The notes: a model not told the origin generated them from the sequence alone. Positions 51,064 through 60,924 are shown, numbered from the stretch's first letter. The stretch is 64,000 nt of DNA from Paenibacillus kyungheensis (GCF_028606985.1 NZ_CP117416.1:3138001-3202000), one strand, 5' to 3'. Numbers and translations: made by a program.

Positions 51064-51150
51064 CTTAAATTTTTCAACCATCGATGTTCTTATAAAAACT
51101 ATTCTTACAACCCAGATACTACATATTCTTTTTCCTCTACCATTTAATAG
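51064..51150 (-). pseudogene. Decayed 3'-end copy of the nucleotidyltransferase gene (copy A)
   Basis: This stretch matches 53272-53360, the 3' end of the full nucleotidyltransferase gene, with many substitutions (for example TTTTTCCTCTAC kept, stop region changed). It lies directly upstream of the intact Nudix gene, as the related fragment at 52553-52785 lies upstream of a broken Nudix copy. Confidence 0.65.
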
Positions 51151-51234
51151 AGAAATCATGATAAATATTAGATAAAATGTATCCATCGTTTTCTTCGGCA
51201 TAAATATAGCTATAGTAAGCAAAAATGAAAATAT

Positions 51235-51285
51235 AAAAGCAGCAGACTATTCGGTTCGTATAGATACCGGAGAGCTGCTACTTTC
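51235..51285 (-). terminator. Terminator of nudC
   Basis: On the minus strand AGCAGC pairs with GCTGCT with further imperfect pairing, then TTTTATATTTT. Just after the nudC stop. Confidence 0.5.
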
Positions 51286-51294
51286 ACATTTTAT

Positions 51295-52140
51295 CTAGCT
51301 TTTATATTCTTCTACATACCAGTCAATCATCTTACGTGCAATACTAACTCGCGGTGGAATATTAGGAAGTTCGTTCGCATGGAACCACTTCGCTTCGGCG
51401 ATCTCTTCACCATCTACTTGAATCTCGCCGCTATCATATTCAGCGATAAATCCGATCATAAGTGAGTGTGGGAATGGCCACGGTTGACTATCATAATAGC
51501 GAATATTTTTGATTTTGATGCCGATCTCTTCCATTGTTTCCCGTTGTACACAGTCTTCTAGTGTCTCTCCAGGTTCTACAAAGCCTGCAATCAGACCGTA
51601 CATGTTATTTGGAAAATGACCTGCACGAGCGAGCAAGATCTGATCGCCTTTTAAAATAATCGTAATCACAGCAGGTGATAGACGAGGATAATGGGACAAT
51701 CCGCAATTTGGACAAACTTTGCTACGCTCATGATCTGCATGATTCAGCGCATTGCCACAGCGTCCGCAGAACTGGTTTGTTGCATCCCATGAGAGCATTT
51801 GCAGACCACGTCCGGCAACATGGAACAAATCTTCATCAATTCGATCATATAGGGCAAAGAGAGGTAGAAAAACCATCCCTTCCGGTACGGTACTATCTTC
51901 TGCGACTTCAGCTGTATAACAGGAAGCCCCTTCGATCGAACCGAGATAGAGTGTGCGGCTAGATGTTAATTCATACTTGTCCAGACGATCTCCAACTGGA
52001 ACAGCCAATAAGTCGCCTGTTTCATGAACAAGTAGTTGGTTCCCGCGAAAGATAAACCAGTACCCTATGGAGTTTTCCTGCTCTACAGGTCGAAGTGCAG
52101 GACTATATCGTTTATAAATACTTTCAATTGTCGGTTGCAT
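51295..52140 (-). CDS. nudC: NAD(+) diphosphatase / NAD-capped RNA hydrolase NudC
   Basis: 281 residues from the ATG that has AAAGG about 10 bases upstream (another ATG 6 codons earlier lacks one). Zinc ribbon CGRCG...CPNCG at about 130-155, Nudix box GFVEPGETLEDCVQRETMEE, and the NADH signature SQPWPFPHSLM. It splits NAD(H) and removes NAD caps from RNA 5' ends. It sits between two degenerate copies of a nucleotidyltransferase-Nudix unit and adds to the NAD-linked genes of this window. Confidence 0.95.
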   Translation of the reverse strand: MQPTIESIYKRYSPALRPVEQENSIGYWFIFRGNQLLVHETGDLLAVPVGDRLDKYELTSSRTLYLGSIEGASCYTAEVAEDSTVPEGMVFLPLFALYDRIDEDLFHVAGRGLQMLSWDATNQFCGRCGNALNHADHERSKVCPNCGLSHYPRLSPAVITIILKGDQILLARAGHFPNNMYGLIAGFVEPGETLEDCVQRETMEEIGIKIKNIRYYDSQPWPFPHSLMIGFIAEYDSGEIQVDGEEIAEAKWFHANELPNIPPRVSIARKMIDWYVEEYKS

Positions 52141-52324
52141 GGGCTCAGAACCTTTCATGTACGTACTTTTTACGTCATTTATGATATGTTGTACATCATT
52201 AGTTTACCCTAAGAACAGAAGGGATCAAACTTCAATATATAAGTCTTTACATTATCTAGGAAAAGGGTGCTAGTTCAGATGAAATTTACTGGTAGCAAGT
52301 GTACAATAACTTACTATCTAATAA

Positions 52325-52440
52325 GATGATGCCACCAGAATATACCCAACCATTATGCTGAGTCTTAGCTGACAAAGTATTGCCTTGATCCTCTTCTCCT
52401 ATTCCACCTGCGTATACAATATGTATAGGGAAGTTCATGT
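52325..52440 (-). pseudogene. Truncated Nudix copy B
   Basis: It matches the first 40 codons and leader of the intact Nudix gene at 50486-50974, including CCACCTGC and the AATATGT start context. The frame lacks the Nudix box and the ribosome site is damaged (TTGTAACTTTG where the intact copy has AGGAGG). A remnant of gene duplication. Confidence 0.7.
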
Positions 52441-52552
52441 TGTAACTTTGTATTATTGGTATACCTATTCTGTACTGATTGTTTCTTTGCTTATTTCAAA
52501 GAGTTCGATTTACATTACTCATATCATTTTCAATTTTATATTTTTAACCATC

Positions 52553-52785
52553 GATGTCCTTCTGGAAACTGTCCTTTCAACCCCGACACCACCCGTTCTT
52601 TTTCCGCTATTGTTAAATGTGGCAACATCATTTGCCAATCTAGATCATCCTTTTCCCGAATCACTGCACTGCCTGCTTTATTATAGAAGCTGAATCTCAG
52701 GTTGAAGATAGCGAATATGATCCGTCGTCGTTAAAAAAATGTCATTAGCTTTTCGACGAATTGCATGATGTCTGCAACAGATAGT
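52553..52785 (-). pseudogene. Partial nucleotidyltransferase copy B
   Basis: It matches the last third of the gene at 53261-53860, base for base over long stretches (TCATCCTTTTCCCGAATCACTGCA), with substitutions and loss of the 5' two-thirds, including the catalytic GGWALD and DID motifs. Upstream of it, 52790-52980 is AT-rich with no gene. Confidence 0.75.
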
Positions 52786-52981
52786 GATACATTTTTTGCA
52801 GATCTTAACAAAGTACAATTATTTTTATCTTATATATATGTAAATATTTTAATTTTTTTAAAAATATCATGCTACTATTAATATATCTCCTATTTAGATT
52901 TAAATTTAGAAGATAGATGTTATAAAAATTCTCGCAAAAAATATTGAATTATTTGTAAATAAGATAACCTTTTTAATATAA

Positions 52982-53137
52982 TTATTTATTTTTTTTGACA
53001 GTGTGAATTAATTGAATAAGTAAGCCAATAATCACAGCTAGAAATCCATCAGATAATTCTATATTACCTCCATATAAAATCGCAGATAAACCTATTCCAA
53101 TGATGAGACAAACAAATATATTTAATATAATTATCAT
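52982..53137 (-). CDS. 51-residue two-helix membrane protein
   Basis: Ribosome site AAAGGAAA about 8 bases before the ATG at 53135-53137. Two hydrophobic helices (MIIILNIFVCLIIGIGLSAI and GFLAVIIGLLIQLI) joined by a short acidic loop (GGNIELSDG), ending in a Lys-rich tail. An earlier ATG in another frame gives a 25-residue frame without such structure. It lies in a very AT-rich stretch between copies of the duplicated unit. Family unknown. Confidence 0.5.
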   Translation of the reverse strand: MIIILNIFVCLIIGIGLSAILYGGNIELSDGFLAVIIGLLIQLIHTVKKNK

Positions 53138-53260
53138 ACATCGATTTCCTTTCTAAATATAAAATTTAATATATGTAATAAAATCCATTTAATGATTAAA
53201 ATGAATTTTATTCATCATAACATTTGTTTTATAAATTATAAAAAGAATACTTTATTCACA

Positions 53261-53860
53261 TCATATACTTTCAGTCTTTAACCAGCGATGTCCTTCTGGA
53301 AACTGTCCTTTCAACCCAGATACTATCCATTCTTTTTCCTCTACTGTTAAATGCGGAAGCATCATCTGCCAATCCAGATCATCCTTTTCTCGAATCACTG
53401 CACCGCCTCCTTTGTATAGAAGCTGAATCTCAGGTCGAAGATAGCGAATATGATCTGTCGTCGTTAGAAAAATGTCATTAGCTTTTCGACGAATCTCCGG
53501 ATGTCTGCGATATACCCAATCTTTATCCACTTGATCTACAAACATCAATTGAAATGCCCATGCAGAATGCTCATCTTTTTTCACCCATATATCATTCACT
53601 TGCTCTAACTGTTCTCCTTCCCAAAGCTCTAATGTGCCTTTATATGCTTTGTACAATATCCAATCTTTGCTCAAATATTGATATACTTTATACTGATCTT
53701 TGCGAAATAAGATAATATCGATATCTTTATGTTCTCGGGTTTGTCTACCTACATGTAGATCCAAAGCCCATCCTCCTGCAATCCCCCAGATAATTGATAT
53801 ATCTCGGAATAATAAGCTGACTTCTTCTATAGTAAGCGGTTGCCAGTTGTGGATATCCAT
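53261..53860 (-). CDS. Nucleotidyltransferase of the aminoglycoside-adenylyltransferase type
   Basis: 199 residues from the ATG with AAAGGAG 5 bases upstream (the frame opens 43 codons earlier, through the terminator region). The family signature is clear: WGIAGGWALDLHVGRQTREH followed by KDIDIILFRKD, the GGWALD and DxD metal-binding residues of PF10706. Such proteins include aminoglycoside-2''-adenylyltransferases and lincosamide transferases, but many relatives have unknown targets. Two broken copies lie nearby at 52553 and 51064. Confidence 0.85.
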   Translation of the reverse strand: MDIHNWQPLTIEEVSLLFRDISIIWGIAGGWALDLHVGRQTREHKDIDIILFRKDQYKVYQYLSKDWILYKAYKGTLELWEGEQLEQVNDIWVKKDEHSAWAFQLMFVDQVDKDWVYRRHPEIRRKANDIFLTTTDHIRYLRPEIQLLYKGGGAVIREKDDLDWQMMLPHLTVEEKEWIVSGLKGQFPEGHRWLKTESI

Positions 53861-53966
53861 AATGTCTCCTTTTTTTGTGGTGTATCGTATGCATGGAATA
53901 AAGTACGTCTTTTGTGTTGATCCTATTATCCAATACGCACAATTGCTATTCTGTATGACTATAGCA

Positions 53967-54004
53967 ACAAAAATCCCCTTTATATTCAAAGGGGATACTT
54001 TTAA
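53967..54004 (-). terminator. Terminator of the oxidoreductase gene
   Basis: AAAATCCCCTTT and AAAGGGGAT pair around ATATTC, then on the minus strand TTTTTG. It lies 25 bases past the oxidoreductase stop. Confidence 0.85.
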
Positions 54005-54029
54005 GTATTTGTTTTACTATCCGTACGTA

Positions 54030-54989
54030 TTATTCTGCTACTGTAATTAACACTTTACCGCGAACTGTTCCTACTTCTGCGCGGTGATGCAGTTCAGGGA
54101 GGTCTTTGAGTTTTACTTTTTCAGCAATCACAGGTTTGAGCACACCTTCATCGGCAAGTGCAGCAATCTGAGCCAATTGTGTTCCACTTTGCTGTACGCT
54201 CATATTGACTACATTGACTTTGAGCTCTTTAGCGACGGCTTCATCTGCCGGGCTAGTGACCGAGACGAATGTTCCACCTTCACGTAGTAAATGAAGCCAG
54301 TTGCTTACTTCATTTGTGCCTTCGGGCGATAGATTAAAAATAAGATCAAGCTTGTCTTCAATACGATCTTCGACCATTTCTTGATTGTAGTCGATAAGCT
54401 CATCTATGCCGATTTCTTTAAGCATTGGGAAACTGGCTTCGGATGCAGTACCGATCACATAGGCGCCTTTCCATTTAGCCAATTGTACCGCTAATGTACC
54501 TACTCCACCTGCGGCTCCTGCGATTAACACACGTTGTCCACTTTCCAAATGACCATGATCGAATAGCGCTTGCCATGCGGTTAAGGCACCCACTGGAAGA
54601 GCAGCTACTTCTGGAAGTTTGATCTTTTTCGGTGCTGTCGCTACATATTCTGCTTTGGTCGCTACATATTCGGCAGCGGCTCCATTAGACAGAATATTTA
54701 ACAATGCAAAAACAGGTTCGCCTACTTTTACATTCTTCACGTTTTTGCCTATTTCTGTAATGGTACCGGATACTTCTACATTCGGAATATAAGGTAATTT
54801 ATGAGGGAACGTTTCTTGCACCACTCCCATACGAATCAAGTGATCTAACGGGTTAAAGGCTGTTGCCGAGACTTTGATTAATACTTCATCTGCTTCAATC
54901 TTCGGCATTAATACGTTCTCATAGTGCATTTTTTCACTATTACCATAAGCATGAACTCTTATCGCGTGCATCATTTCTGGAGCTGGCAT
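54030..54989 (-). CDS. NADP-dependent alkenal/quinone oxidoreductase-like protein
   Basis: 319 residues from the ATG with AGAGGTG upstream. MDR fold without the zinc site: EVLIKVSATAFNPLDHLIRM, nucleotide loop VLIAGAAGGVGTLAVQLAKW near 150, and the ending RGKVLITVAE. Similar in role to the enzyme at 46707 (NADPH reduction of enones or quinones) but clearly a separate paralog. Transcribed alone. Confidence 0.9.
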   Translation of the reverse strand: MPAPEMMHAIRVHAYGNSEKMHYENVLMPKIEADEVLIKVSATAFNPLDHLIRMGVVQETFPHKLPYIPNVEVSGTITEIGKNVKNVKVGEPVFALLNILSNGAAAEYVATKAEYVATAPKKIKLPEVAALPVGALTAWQALFDHGHLESGQRVLIAGAAGGVGTLAVQLAKWKGAYVIGTASEASFPMLKEIGIDELIDYNQEMVEDRIEDKLDLIFNLSPEGTNEVSNWLHLLREGGTFVSVTSPADEAVAKELKVNVVNMSVQQSGTQLAQIAALADEGVLKPVIAEKVKLKDLPELHHRAEVGTVRGKVLITVAE

Positions 54990-55289
54990 CTTGAACACCT
55001 CTTTGGTTTTTTGAGTAGCACATTCCAATAAATAAGCGCTTACAAATATTTGCTCATTAGATTTATTTTACGCTTAACTTGAATGTAATACAATGAACAA
55101 TAAGATAGACCACTACAGAATAGCCTTTTATCGTATAATATAGACACTTGTTATAGCATAATGTATGGCTATTAGCTTATATCGAGGTCTAATCCATCAG
55201 ATCGTTTCATATACAGTTTCTCATATTGTGCCACTCTACTTTGTTTTAAAAGTTGGATAGCAATCATTCAACATACAGGAGGCGATTCG

Positions 55290-56231
55290 ATGGAACCTAT
55301 AAATTACATACAAGACTTGATCTATCGGATGAGTATCAAAACCGACGAACAAGGTCAAGCCGTAAGAAGTTCAGGCGATAGTGTAGGCTGGAAAGCTCGC
55401 AAAGAAGCCAAGCAATTGAAAGAAGAGTATTGGATAGATATCGTAGACAAGGTATGGACACAGACTACTGATGTGAATGATCGCGAACATCTCTTTTTTA
55501 TATGGAGTTATCTTGCATGTCATACTCAAGGTACACGAGCTGTAGACAAAATGTTATTGTATTTCCGCGCTGCTCCTCCTCGTGAACAAATGGTTCTTTT
55601 GTATACTTTTACCTATGTGCCCTTTATTCCAGATGCTACACCTTTCTTATCTTTGTCTTATGCCAAAAAATCTTCAGTACGTCATCATGCTATCGAAATA
55701 TTAGGTCGTTGTGATCGTGAAGTTGTAGGTGAACGCCTGATTGAACTATTATCGATATCCAAAAACTATCTTGATTTATTTCATATCCTTTTGGCTATTC
55801 AAAAGGTAAACCTACAGATGGCTGCTCCTTACCTAGTTCCTCATTTGCGTTCCAACAAAGTCGATATTCGTGCATTATGTATTGATATGTTGTCTACATT
55901 CGATGGCAATCATTATCTATCTATTTTTGAACATCATTTAGTCAAAGATTTATCGTCTTCTGTCAAATGGAATGCGATGAAAGCTATTGCCGAGCATGGC
56001 ACTCCTTCTCAAGTCAAGCTAGTGCTCAAACGAGTTAAATCTATCGTTTCTAGACCTCGTGCAGGTCGACAACATCTTATCAGCGAGTTGATGTATGGCA
56101 TATCGTTTCTCCATCGTGTAGCGAGTGACGATCCTGCTGTAGTGAAATGGTTACAAGAGCTGCGAACCACTAAGTATGATAATCTATTTGAACATGAGCA
56201 AAAGTTGCTCAGCGAATTATTGGCTGAATGA
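55290..56231 (+). CDS. HEAT-repeat-like protein of unknown function
   Basis: 313 residues, all helical, with repeated helix pairs such as SVRHHAIEILGRCDREVVGE, KVDIRALCIDMLSTFDG and SVKWNAMKAIAEHGTPSQVK. This fits HEAT/PBS-lyase-like repeats that serve as protein scaffolds. No catalytic motif or membrane segment is seen. Ribosome site CAGGAGGCG 7 bases upstream. It stands alone, with the 300-bp region before it holding no other gene or clear element. Confidence 0.72.
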   Translation: MEPINYIQDLIYRMSIKTDEQGQAVRSSGDSVGWKARKEAKQLKEEYWIDIVDKVWTQTTDVNDREHLFFIWSYLACHTQGTRAVDKMLLYFRAAPPREQMVLLYTFTYVPFIPDATPFLSLSYAKKSSVRHHAIEILGRCDREVVGERLIELLSISKNYLDLFHILLAIQKVNLQMAAPYLVPHLRSNKVDIRALCIDMLSTFDGNHYLSIFEHHLVKDLSSSVKWNAMKAIAEHGTPSQVKLVLKRVKSIVSRPRAGRQHLISELMYGISFLHRVASDDPAVVKWLQELRTTKYDNLFEHEQKLLSELLAE

Positions 56232-56252
56232 TATACTAACCACTTATTGATA

Positions 56253-56310
56253 TCCTTTTCTCAAGAAATAATAACTTTTGTACATATCCCTTGAGAAAAG
56301 GACTTTTTTT
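56253..56310. terminator. Bidirectional terminator
   Basis: TCCTTTTCTCAAG pairs with CTTGAGAAAAGGA around a 24-nt loop, followed by TTTTTTT. It separates the convergent HEAT-like gene and the cydABDC operon. Confidence 0.8.
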
Positions 56311-58033
56311 ATATAGCCGCTTCTCCGATCATTTGCCACTCGATTTGTTTCATTTCATAGAAATAGCCCTGTTTCTCCATAAGTTCTGAATACGAACCGA
56401 TCTCTACCATCTTGCCTTGATCCATCACTATAATCTGATCCATCTTTTCCAATCCAGTCAGGCGATGCCCTATCAGCAGAAGAGTATCTTCAGCCGCTCT
56501 CGCCAAAAGTTGTTGTAAAACACGTTGTTCAGTTACATAATCTAGCGATGATGTGGGTTCATCGAGAAGCCATAATCGTCCTTTGCGCAATAATGCACGT
56601 GCTAGAGCCAGTCTTTGCTTTTCGCCGTCTGAAAGATTTTCCCCTTTTTCATAGATCATATCGGTTAACAGAAGATGAGGAAGTTGCATCTGATGCAGTA
56701 CCTGTATTAATTGTTCGTCCGAGTATAATTCATCGCTTAATAGCAGATTGTCACGAACAGTCCCTCTAAAAAAGTGCCCTTGCTGTAATACCACATTCGT
56801 GTTCTGCCAGATACTTTGTTCATCCAGTTCTTGTACAGATATATCATTTAATCGTACAGTTCCTGCTATAGGTGTACGAAGCTTGAGTAACAGATCGATT
56901 ATCGTGGACTTACCTGATCCACTTGCTCCTACAATTGCTGTTTTGGAACCTGCATCAAGACGTAATGACAATTCTTGTAAGGCTGGTCTCCATTCATCTT
57001 CATATTGAAAAGTCACCTGATCTACATCGATCGAAATAGCTTGATCGTTAGATAATTTTTTTGATGATGTAGGTTGTATAGCTGTATGCCCTACTGTTTC
57101 ATTTAGTCGTGTAGCCGCATGTTCACTATCTTGCTTGTACGCGGGTAAAGTAGCCATCGCTGCCACTTCTTCAAAAACAGTCATCGAAGCCATAATCAGC
57201 ATAGCTAAAAACACACCTTGAAGCGTACCCTCTATAATCAACCATGCTCCCAACGCCAGCACACTCCATGAAATAAAAAAGGAGACAAATGTATGCATAG
57301 ATTGTCCACGTAGTAGATTGTCAGCGGCTTGTTGTTGTTCTTTGGTTAAAATTGTAGCCGCTTGTTCCAGTTGCTTCTCTCGCTCTGTTAATTGTCCGTA
57401 AATTTTCAAATCTCGAAAGCCGTATAGTACCTCAGTTACTTCTGTAGAAAGTAATGCTCGTTGCTCGCGAACACGTCCATTGATTTTGCGCTGTCCGATC
57501 AGTACGATACCTGGCACCACCAGTGCTGTTAATAACATCCCAACGACTAATACACAAGCAATCCAGATTGAAAAAGCAGAAGTAAATAACATAGTCGCCA
57601 AAAAGACCGTCATAGCAATAATAGGCGGATAAGCTACACGCAAAAAGTAATGTTGTAGACTTTCTACATCACCTACGATGCGTGCCAACAGATCACCACT
57701 GCGTCGTTTGTTCAATATACCGGGTGTAATCGGAATAAGCTTGGCGAAGAATGTGACCCTTAATCGGCTTAACATTGAAAATGTTGCCCGGTGTGAATAT
57801 AGACGTTCACCATACCGACTTGCTGCTCGAAGCAGGCCTAATAGCTTGACCATAGAAGTAAGAATAATCAATGTATATAGTGGTGGCGCAAATACAGTCT
57901 GTGAGATCATATATCCACTTGCTGAGAATAGAGCCACTCCTGCGATGCCGGCAATAAATCCTCCCACTATCGAAAGAATGATATCTTTGCGCTCTTGGAG
58001 CATCGCTTTGGACATTATAGCGAGATCATTCAT
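56309..58033 (-). CDS. cydC: Thiol reductant ABC exporter subunit CydC
   Basis: 574 residues. Six membrane helices then an ABC domain with Walker A GASGSGKST, signature LSDGEKQ (instead of LSGGQ) and Walker B LWLLDEP. With CydD it exports cysteine or glutathione and is needed to assemble cytochrome bd. It overlaps cydD by ATGA. It is the last gene of cydABDC. Confidence 0.93.
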   Translation of the reverse strand: MNDLAIMSKAMLQERKDIILSIVGGFIAGIAGVALFSASGYMISQTVFAPPLYTLIILTSMVKLLGLLRAASRYGERLYSHRATFSMLSRLRVTFFAKLIPITPGILNKRRSGDLLARIVGDVESLQHYFLRVAYPPIIAMTVFLATMLFTSAFSIWIACVLVVGMLLTALVVPGIVLIGQRKINGRVREQRALLSTEVTEVLYGFRDLKIYGQLTEREKQLEQAATILTKEQQQAADNLLRGQSMHTFVSFFISWSVLALGAWLIIEGTLQGVFLAMLIMASMTVFEEVAAMATLPAYKQDSEHAATRLNETVGHTAIQPTSSKKLSNDQAISIDVDQVTFQYEDEWRPALQELSLRLDAGSKTAIVGASGSGKSTIIDLLLKLRTPIAGTVRLNDISVQELDEQSIWQNTNVVLQQGHFFRGTVRDNLLLSDELYSDEQLIQVLHQMQLPHLLLTDMIYEKGENLSDGEKQRLALARALLRKGRLWLLDEPTSSLDYVTEQRVLQQLLARAAEDTLLLIGHRLTGLEKMDQIIVMDQGKMVEIGSYSELMEKQGYFYEMKQIEWQMIGEAAI

Positions 58034-59835
58034 ACTACTACCACTCCTTTTTGTTGCACATTCACCATATCTGCATATGGAGATAGACGAGCTAGTAGTT
58101 CATGATGACGACCTGAATCAACTACTACCCCATTGTCCATATACAGGATCTGATCAGCATCTTGAATCGTGTATAATCGATGCGCTACTGTAATCATCGT
58201 TGCTGTTTGCGATAATATAGCAATAGAGCGTTGCAAGATTTGCTCGGTGTGCAGATCTAATCCTACCGTAGGCTCATCGAACAAAATAATATCCGGTCGC
58301 TTGAGAAAAGCACGTGCCAGAGCAAGTCGTTGTTTTTCCCCACCTGAAAGTCCTCTACCCCCTTCTCCAATCACCGTATCTAAGCCCTGATGAAGTTGAG
58401 CGATTAGCGGGGTAAGTCCAGCTTCTGTGGCAGCTTGTTGAATCTGCTTACGTGTCACTTCTCTCCCTGCTCCTATAGAAATATTTTCAGCAAATGTCCC
58501 TGCAAATATATAAGGATGCTGTGTAATATAGCTAATATGTTGGAACCATGCAGACTCGTTAGATGGCGATAATATATTTCCGTTGATCACCACCGAACCT
58601 GTGGTAGGCTTGAGCAAGCCAGCAATGAGATGAAGTAGTGTTGTTTTTCCAGATCCACTTTTGCCCACGATAGCAATATGTTCTCCTGCTATAATCTTAA
58701 TTCGCCCTGTCGCCAGTTCAAAAGAATCAGGAGCATATTGAAAACCCACCTGCTCTAACTCGATCAATAACGGTGTAGAATCTGTTGCTGTAATTGATCG
58801 ATTACTCGCTTCTGTTATTGGTTTGTTGATAGTGCTTGCTGATTCTTCTATTTCGTTGTCTGTTGAGTCTGATATACGGGATTCCGCTAGCAACTGCTCT
58901 ACTTTACGAACAGCTCCCATACTTGTGCGACCACTATGAAAAGCAGTTCCTGTATTTTTTAATAAACTATAAAATTCAGGGATCAACAACAAAATAAGAA
59001 ACGCACTGTGAAAAGTCATCGATTTGAAAACAAGCAATTGAATAGCGAGTTCTAAAGCAACAATACCAATACTCAGCATTACTATAGATTCCAGCATAAA
59101 TGTATTGGTAAAGGCAATTTTCAAAATACTCATCGTTGCATCACGATACCCTAGACTACTACGTTCAATCTGTTGTTGCTGATGATGCGCACGTCCGAAT
59201 ATTTTTAACGACACTAGCCCTTGAAGAGAGTCTAGAAATGTACCGGAAAATGCAGCTAGCTGTTCATACTTTTCTTCTGACTTATGCTTTGTTTTTAACC
59301 CTACCAAAACCATAAATAAAGGAATAAATGGAGCAGTACAGATCATAATTAAGCCTGTATTTACATGAAGCGAAAATGTAAATACCACAATTAAAATCGG
59401 AATAATAGCCGCTTCCATCATTCGAGGCATATATTGGCTAAAATAACTGTCTGCTTCATCTACCGCATCGAGAGCTACACTGACTTTTCCACCGGTCTGT
59501 CCGACTAACATGCCAGGCATAGACGTGCGAGTTAAGCGTTGTATAACAGCCGCTCGCATATTCGTTTTGGCATGAGCAGCCATATGTAGCCCTACTTTGC
59601 CATTGCTATAAAACAATAATGTCCGTAATGCCATCACAATCAGCAATAATCCTAGTAATACTGTGACTGATGAGAAAGATGCTTTTTCAACAAAGATCCG
59701 TTGCACCACTTCAGCTAATAATACCGCTTGAGTAATTATCGTAATGCCTAAGATCAATGAAACGATCATCAGTAGAACTCTATTTTTTCGCTGTAAAGAC
59801 ATTTGTTCACTGATAAGACTGGATGTTCTGCTCAT
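58030..59835 (-). CDS. cydD: Thiol reductant ABC exporter subunit CydD
   Basis: 601 residues from the ATG with AAGGAGG 8 bases upstream (a TTG lies 7 codons earlier). Six membrane helices, Walker A GKSGSGKTT, signature LSGGEKQ and Walker B IILFDEP. Partner of CydC. The gene is 73 bases after cydB, within the operon. Confidence 0.93.
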   Translation of the reverse strand: MSRTSSLISEQMSLQRKNRVLLMIVSLILGITIITQAVLLAEVVQRIFVEKASFSSVTVLLGLLLIVMALRTLLFYSNGKVGLHMAAHAKTNMRAAVIQRLTRTSMPGMLVGQTGGKVSVALDAVDEADSYFSQYMPRMMEAAIIPILIVVFTFSLHVNTGLIMICTAPFIPLFMVLVGLKTKHKSEEKYEQLAAFSGTFLDSLQGLVSLKIFGRAHHQQQQIERSSLGYRDATMSILKIAFTNTFMLESIVMLSIGIVALELAIQLLVFKSMTFHSAFLILLLIPEFYSLLKNTGTAFHSGRTSMGAVRKVEQLLAESRISDSTDNEIEESASTINKPITEASNRSITATDSTPLLIELEQVGFQYAPDSFELATGRIKIIAGEHIAIVGKSGSGKTTLLHLIAGLLKPTTGSVVINGNILSPSNESAWFQHISYITQHPYIFAGTFAENISIGAGREVTRKQIQQAATEAGLTPLIAQLHQGLDTVIGEGGRGLSGGEKQRLALARAFLKRPDIILFDEPTVGLDLHTEQILQRSIAILSQTATMITVAHRLYTIQDADQILYMDNGVVVDSGRHHELLARLSPYADMVNVQQKGVVVV

Positions 59836-59907
59836 AGCACTGTCCTCCTTTATCAATCAAGGCATAGTCGGAACATCCTTCTATGCCACTATAATTTGTA
59901 ACATGCT

Positions 59908-60924
59908 TTATTTTTTCCCTTTGACATAATCTGCATCAAACAAAAATAGCTTGAATACTAGAATGAGCGAAGGAATTAACAGACAGAGCCCACCTATAAA
60001 TACAACCACTAATGCAAAGCCCATCGCCGGTGAAGTTCCACTGCTCTGGATAGTGATATAGGGATCGAGAATATATGGATATTGCCCGATACCATAAGCA
60101 AAAAATGCACAGAAAAACTGTAGCATAATACAACTAAATGCTAAGCCGTAGCGACGTCCGTTATATAACAGCCACATAGCGATCATAAAGAAAGCTATCG
60201 AAAGAGCAAGCAACCACCATAAATCCATCATATTTTGAAAATGTCTTGCATTGTGCTGACCTAGATAAATAAAAGCGGTTAATGCCATCACAATAGTAGG
60301 TGTACTCCAAAATAAAGCATACCCTCGCATCAACTTTAAAGCAGATTCATCTTCTGCACGTGAAGCATAAAAGGTTAAAAAGGAGCCACTAATAAATAAA
60401 ACAGATACAATTGCCAGCCCGACAATACTCCATGACAATGGGTTGGTGAACAGTTCCCAATAATCCAGAGACACGATATTTCCTTGCTTGAGAATAAATC
60501 CTCCTTCAGCCAGCGTCAGGGCTACAGATAACGAAGCTGGAATCAGCAATCCTGTTGCTCCATACAAAAATAGAAATACAATATTATTTTTGGAACCATA
60601 ATTTTCAAAAGCATAAAATGAACCCCGGATCGCAAGCAGAATAATAGCAATACTTCCGGGAACCAGTAAAGCAGATCCATAATAATACGCAGTATCCGGG
60701 AAAAATCCGACAATCCCAATATAGAAAAAGACAAAAAACACATTGGTGATCTCCCAGACCGGTGACAAATATCGTGAGATCAGTCGGTTAATCAGATGAT
60801 CTTGCTTCGTTAAGCGTGCATAGAAAGCAAAAAATCCTGCGCCAAAATCGATTGAAGCTACTATTAAATAGCCATATAAAAATAGCCAGAGTACCGAGAT
60901 ACCAATCAATTCATAACTAATCAT
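59908..60924 (-). CDS. cydB: Cytochrome bd ubiquinol/menaquinol oxidase subunit II
   Basis: 338 residues, eight to nine membrane helices, with the family opening GYLIVASIDFGAGFFAFY and the WEITNVFFVFFYIGIVGFFP stretch. With CydA it forms the high-affinity quinol oxidase used at low oxygen. It overlaps cydA by ATGA, so translation is coupled. Confidence 0.95.
   Translation of the reverse strand: MISYELIGISVLWLFLYGYLIVASIDFGAGFFAFYARLTKQDHLINRLISRYLSPVWEITNVFFVFFYIGIVGFFPDTAYYYGSALLVPGSIAIILLAIRGSFYAFENYGSKNNIVFLFLYGATGLLIPASLSVALTLAEGGFILKQGNIVSLDYWELFTNPLSWSIVGLAIVSVLFISGSFLTFYASRAEDESALKLMRGYALFWSTPTIVMALTAFIYLGQHNARHFQNMMDLWWLLALSIAFFMIAMWLLYNGRRYGLAFSCIMLQFFCAFFAYGIGQYPYILDPYITIQSSGTSPAMGFALVVVFIGGLCLLIPSLILVFKLFLFDADYVKGKK

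Noticed and set aside
52385-52693. 102-codon plus-strand frame between nudC and the transferase gene
   Set aside because: It runs antisense through the broken Nudix and transferase copies; those alignments explain the sequence better.
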